NCBI GenBank assembly: GCA_017412445.1
Contig: JAFPYA010000144.1
Span: forward strand, 1-8,100
Reading direction: 5' to 3'
Length of the DNA: 8,100 nucleotides
Source of the DNA: Clostridia bacterium
Lineage (GTDB): Bacteria; Bacillota; Clostridia; Christensenellales; Aristaeellaceae
A program made the translations under genes and the position numbers. Shown piece after piece: positions 6,588-8,100 of this stretch. The notes beneath the pieces were generated by a model, which saw only the letters and a program-made list of their open reading frames with translations, searched no databases and was not told the origin of the DNA. Every line of letters starts with the position of its first letter. Within the stretch, counting starts at the first letter, position 1.

Positions 6588-6751
6588 GCTGAGACTTTAC
6601 GAAATACATCCTGTATTAGCGTCTTTATCGCCGCGTTTATAGGATAAACGCGTCTCGAACTACCCAATCCGAGTGACTTTGATTTTTGTGTGTAAACGAC
6701 CAAACGGTGCGCGGCGAGGTGATTCTTGCTATGAGCACCTCCTGCCAATGC
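6588..6751. other. Spacer between convergent terminators, with two inverted repeats
   Basis: No supported gene lies here. It contains a perfect 9-bp inverted repeat, CGCGTTTAT (6632-6640) and ATAAACGCG (6644-6652) around AGG, with no T-run on either side. A second one, GAGGTG (6716-6721) and CACCTC (6736-6741), has 14 bases between its arms. No promoter pair is convincing. Confidence 0.5.
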
Positions 6752-6790
6752 AAAAAAGTGCCCTGCCGTGTTATATCGGGCAGGGCGCTT
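6752..6790 (-). terminator. Intrinsic terminator of the minus-strand surface-protein gene
   Basis: On the minus strand the stem is GGCAGGGC-type pairing between 6779-6790 and 6756-6767, with GCCCTGCC/GGCAGGGC as its core and one G-T pair. It is followed by six T (complement of A at 6752-6757). It begins four bases after the stop codon of the minus-strand gene. Together with 6545-6587 it isolates two convergent transcription units. Confidence 0.9.
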
Positions 6791-6793
6791 GCC

Positions 6794-8100
6794 TTACGGC
6801 TTGTTTGGCAGTGAGTTCATAATGTAGTTGTAGGTCGCTTCGTCTATCTCGTAGTAGTCACCTGTGCCGTTGTTTTTGCGGTAAAAGCCGCCGGCGTCCC
6901 TTACGGACTTCATGGCCGGATCGTTCGCGTACTGCTGCACATTCCATATGGCCTCGTAAGTCACGTCGTCGAGCGTGCCATATGTGCCCAGCACAACCAG
7001 CGTATCCCTGTCGAGCCAGCCCATGGATATGAGCTTATCCTGGAATTGTGTCACCTTGCTCATGTCGTAGATCCAGTTGGGATCGTAGCTCGGCCTGGGC
7101 GTGGGTGTCGGTTCCGGAGTAGGCGTGGGCGTCGGATCCGGAGTAGGCGTAGGCGTCGGCTCGGGAGTAGGCGTGGGCGTCGGCTCGGGAGTGGGCGTAG
7201 GCGTCGGCTCCTCAGTTGGTGTCGGTTCAGGCGTGGGCGTAGGCTCTTCAGTCGGGGTCGGTACAGGAGTAGGTGTCGGTGTCGCCGTAGGCTCGACTGT
7301 CGGCCTGGTTGTCGGTGTCGCCGTAGGCTCAACTGTTGGCGTAGGTGTCGGCGTCGCCGTAGGCACGATTGTCGGCGTAGGTGTCGGCGTCGCCGTAGGC
7401 ACGATTGTCGGCGTAGGTGTCGGCGTCGCCGTAGGCTCGACTGTTGGCGTAGCGGTCGGCGTTGCTGTAGGCGTGCTCGTGGGTGTCACAGTCGGCGTTG
7501 TTGTTACCACGGGCTTTTCGTAGGTATTGAATTCATCGGCCAATACATAGGCGATATAGCTGTTTGCGGGATTCTGTATTCTCAGCCACCTGCCGCCTAT
7601 GCCGGTCAGCAGAAACTCGCTCTTGCTCGAGACCACCGTCCACGTATCGTACACGCTGGTGCTTCTGTATATCGTAGTGCCGTCGCGCTTGGCGCTTGCG
7701 TACATGTTGTGCACCTCGACAAACGTCACGGGCTCGGCTGTGGGCGTGGGCGTCACGGTGGGAGTGGGCGTCGCGGTGGGAGTGGGCGTAGGCGTAATCG
7801 TGGGCGTCACAACGGGTTCTATAGCGCTTAAGAGCACATAGCCCGTTATGTTGTCGCTAAAGCGCGCGTAAGCCCAGGTGGCGCTTACCGCAGTCACGGT
7901 CATGCGGAAGTCTGCGCTCACGCGGGTAACCAGTCCGCCGGAGGTGCTGGGTGAGGAGTACACGTTGGCGTAGGAGACCTTCACCCTGTACTGAATCGGC
8001 ACGGGCAATTGCGTAAACGTCTCCGTGGCAGCGGTGGGCGTGGGCGTCACGGTGCCAGTGATGCTGAGGTTGCTAAGCAGCGTATAGCCCGTGCTACCCA
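6794..8100 (-). CDS. Repetitive surface protein: SH3-like domains, Thr-Pro linkers, peptidoglycan-binding-like C terminus (5' end outside window)
   Basis: The minus-strand frame is open to the right edge (first complete codon ends at 8098), so the N terminus is missing; the GTG at 8048-8050 is internal. Reading from the edge: the tail of one SH3-like domain (GSTGYTLLSNL), a T-P linker, a second SH3-like domain (about 7811-7996; YRVKVSYANVYSSPSTSGGLVTRV...GYVLLSAIEP), another T-P linker, a third, more divergent SH3-like domain (about 7520-7738; ...WTVVSSKSEFLLTGIGGRWLRIQN...AYVLADEF), a linker of about 140 residues almost wholly T, P, V, A and E (about 7091-7510), and an 88-residue C-terminal domain resembling a peptidoglycan-binding domain (VTQFQDKLISMGWLD...GTYGTLDDVTYEAIWNVQQYAN). 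No catalytic domain is visible. SH3b and PG-binding modules bind the cell wall, so I infer an exported wall-associated protein. A signal peptide cannot be checked. Confidence 0.8.
   Translation of the reverse strand, partial: GSTGYTLLSNLSITGTVTPTPTAATETFTQLPVPIQYRVKVSYANVYSSPSTSGGLVTRVSADFRMTVTAVSATWAYARFSDNITGYVLLSAIEPVVTPTITPTPTPTATPTPTVTPTPTAEPVTFVEVHNMYASAKRDGTTIYRSTSVYDTWTVVSSKSEFLLTGIGGRWLRIQNPANSYIAYVLADEFNTYEKPVVTTTPTVTPTSTPTATPTATPTVEPTATPTPTPTIVPTATPTPTPTIVPTATPTPTPTVEPTATPTTRPTVEPTATPTPTPVPTPTEEPTPTPEPTPTEEPTPTPTPEPTPTPTPEPTPTPTPDPTPTPTPEPTPTPRPSYDPNWIYDMSKVTQFQDKLISMGWLDRDTLVVLGTYGTLDDVTYEAIWNVQQYANDPAMKSVRDAGGFYRKNNGTGDYYEIDEATYNYIMNSLPNKP
7098..7217 (-). repeat. Tandem 24-bp coding repeats (five units)
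   Basis: Five consecutive 24-bp units begin at 7098, 7122, 7146, 7170 and 7194 on the plus-strand view, each starting GGCGT(G/A)GG(T/C)GTCGG. On the coding strand they give the eight-residue unit TPTPTPEP, with one D for E. The fifth unit is more divergent at its end. All changes in copy number would keep the frame. Confidence 0.9.
7266..7481 (-). repeat. Tandem 36-bp coding repeats (six units)
   Basis: Six consecutive 36-bp units begin at 7266, 7302, 7338, 7374, 7410 and 7446. The units at 7338-7373 and 7374-7409 are identical; the unit at 7410 differs only near its end, and the outer ones carry more substitutions. They encode a 12-residue unit of the type PTATPTPTPT(I/V)(V/E). The central identity with divergent flanks points to recent duplication in the middle of the array. 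Confidence 0.92.

Noticed and set aside
6560..6748. 62-codon minus-strand frame in the spacer, starting at TTG
   Set aside because: It runs through the arm of the plus-strand terminator, has a rare start codon and no recognisable similarity; the good AGGAGGT nearby is not placed before a start codon.
7098..7481. CRISPR-like array
   Set aside because: The units are directly adjacent with no unique spacers and stay in one reading frame; they are coding minisatellites.
7046..7831. Long plus-strand open frames opposite the surface-protein gene (an Arg-rich one at 7046-7831 and a Val-Gly one at 7101-7523)
   Set aside because: They arise from the complement of the Thr/Pro codon repeats, which contains few stops. 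They have no ribosome binding site and their low-complexity translation mirrors the real repeat.

Overview
The window looks like a chromosomal segment from a moderately GC-rich member of the Bacillota, most likely class Clostridia and plausibly a gut lineage. The reasons are strong AGGAGG-type ribosome binding sites, a Clostridia-style DUF58 signature, a DUF3842 protein, an ECF-transporter S component, a GH125 mannosidase, and a surface protein with SH3-like domains joined by long Thr-Pro linkers. Frequent ATA and AGG codons despite the GC content fit the same picture. The order-level assignment is inference.

Layout: positions 2-667 hold the 3' end of a 5'-nucleotidase-type enzyme whose start lies outside the window. 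A 128-base gap follows, with two hairpins; the second has a T-rich tail and ends just before the next ribosome binding site. From 796 to 6540 six genes run in the same direction with almost no spacing, and are probably one transcription unit: a MoxR-type AAA+ ATPase, a membrane protein combining a DUF58 signature with a TgpA/DUF4129-like scaffold, a lipoprotein with a substrate-binding-protein-like domain, a DUF3842 protein, an ECF S component and a GH125 alpha-mannosidase. The first three are joined by two ATGA stop/start overlaps, and the DUF3842 and ECF genes overlap by 17 bases. The unit ends in a strong intrinsic terminator at 6545-6587. A second intrinsic terminator, for the opposite strand, lies at 6752-6790. 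From 6794 to the right edge runs a minus-strand gene for a repetitive, probably secreted surface protein, whose start is also outside the window.

How the genes may work together: MoxR, DUF58 and TgpA-like proteins normally form an envelope-associated ATPase, vWA-like partner and transglutaminase-like set. Here that module is condensed: the membrane protein keeps the signature segments of DUF58 and DUF4129 but apparently neither the vWA-like half nor a transglutaminase fold. It is coupled to a surface lipoprotein. The rest of the operon suggests uptake of a small molecule (ECF S component) and intracellular trimming of mannosides (GH125), but no shared pathway is proven. I see no mobile element, CRISPR array, tRNA or rRNA.
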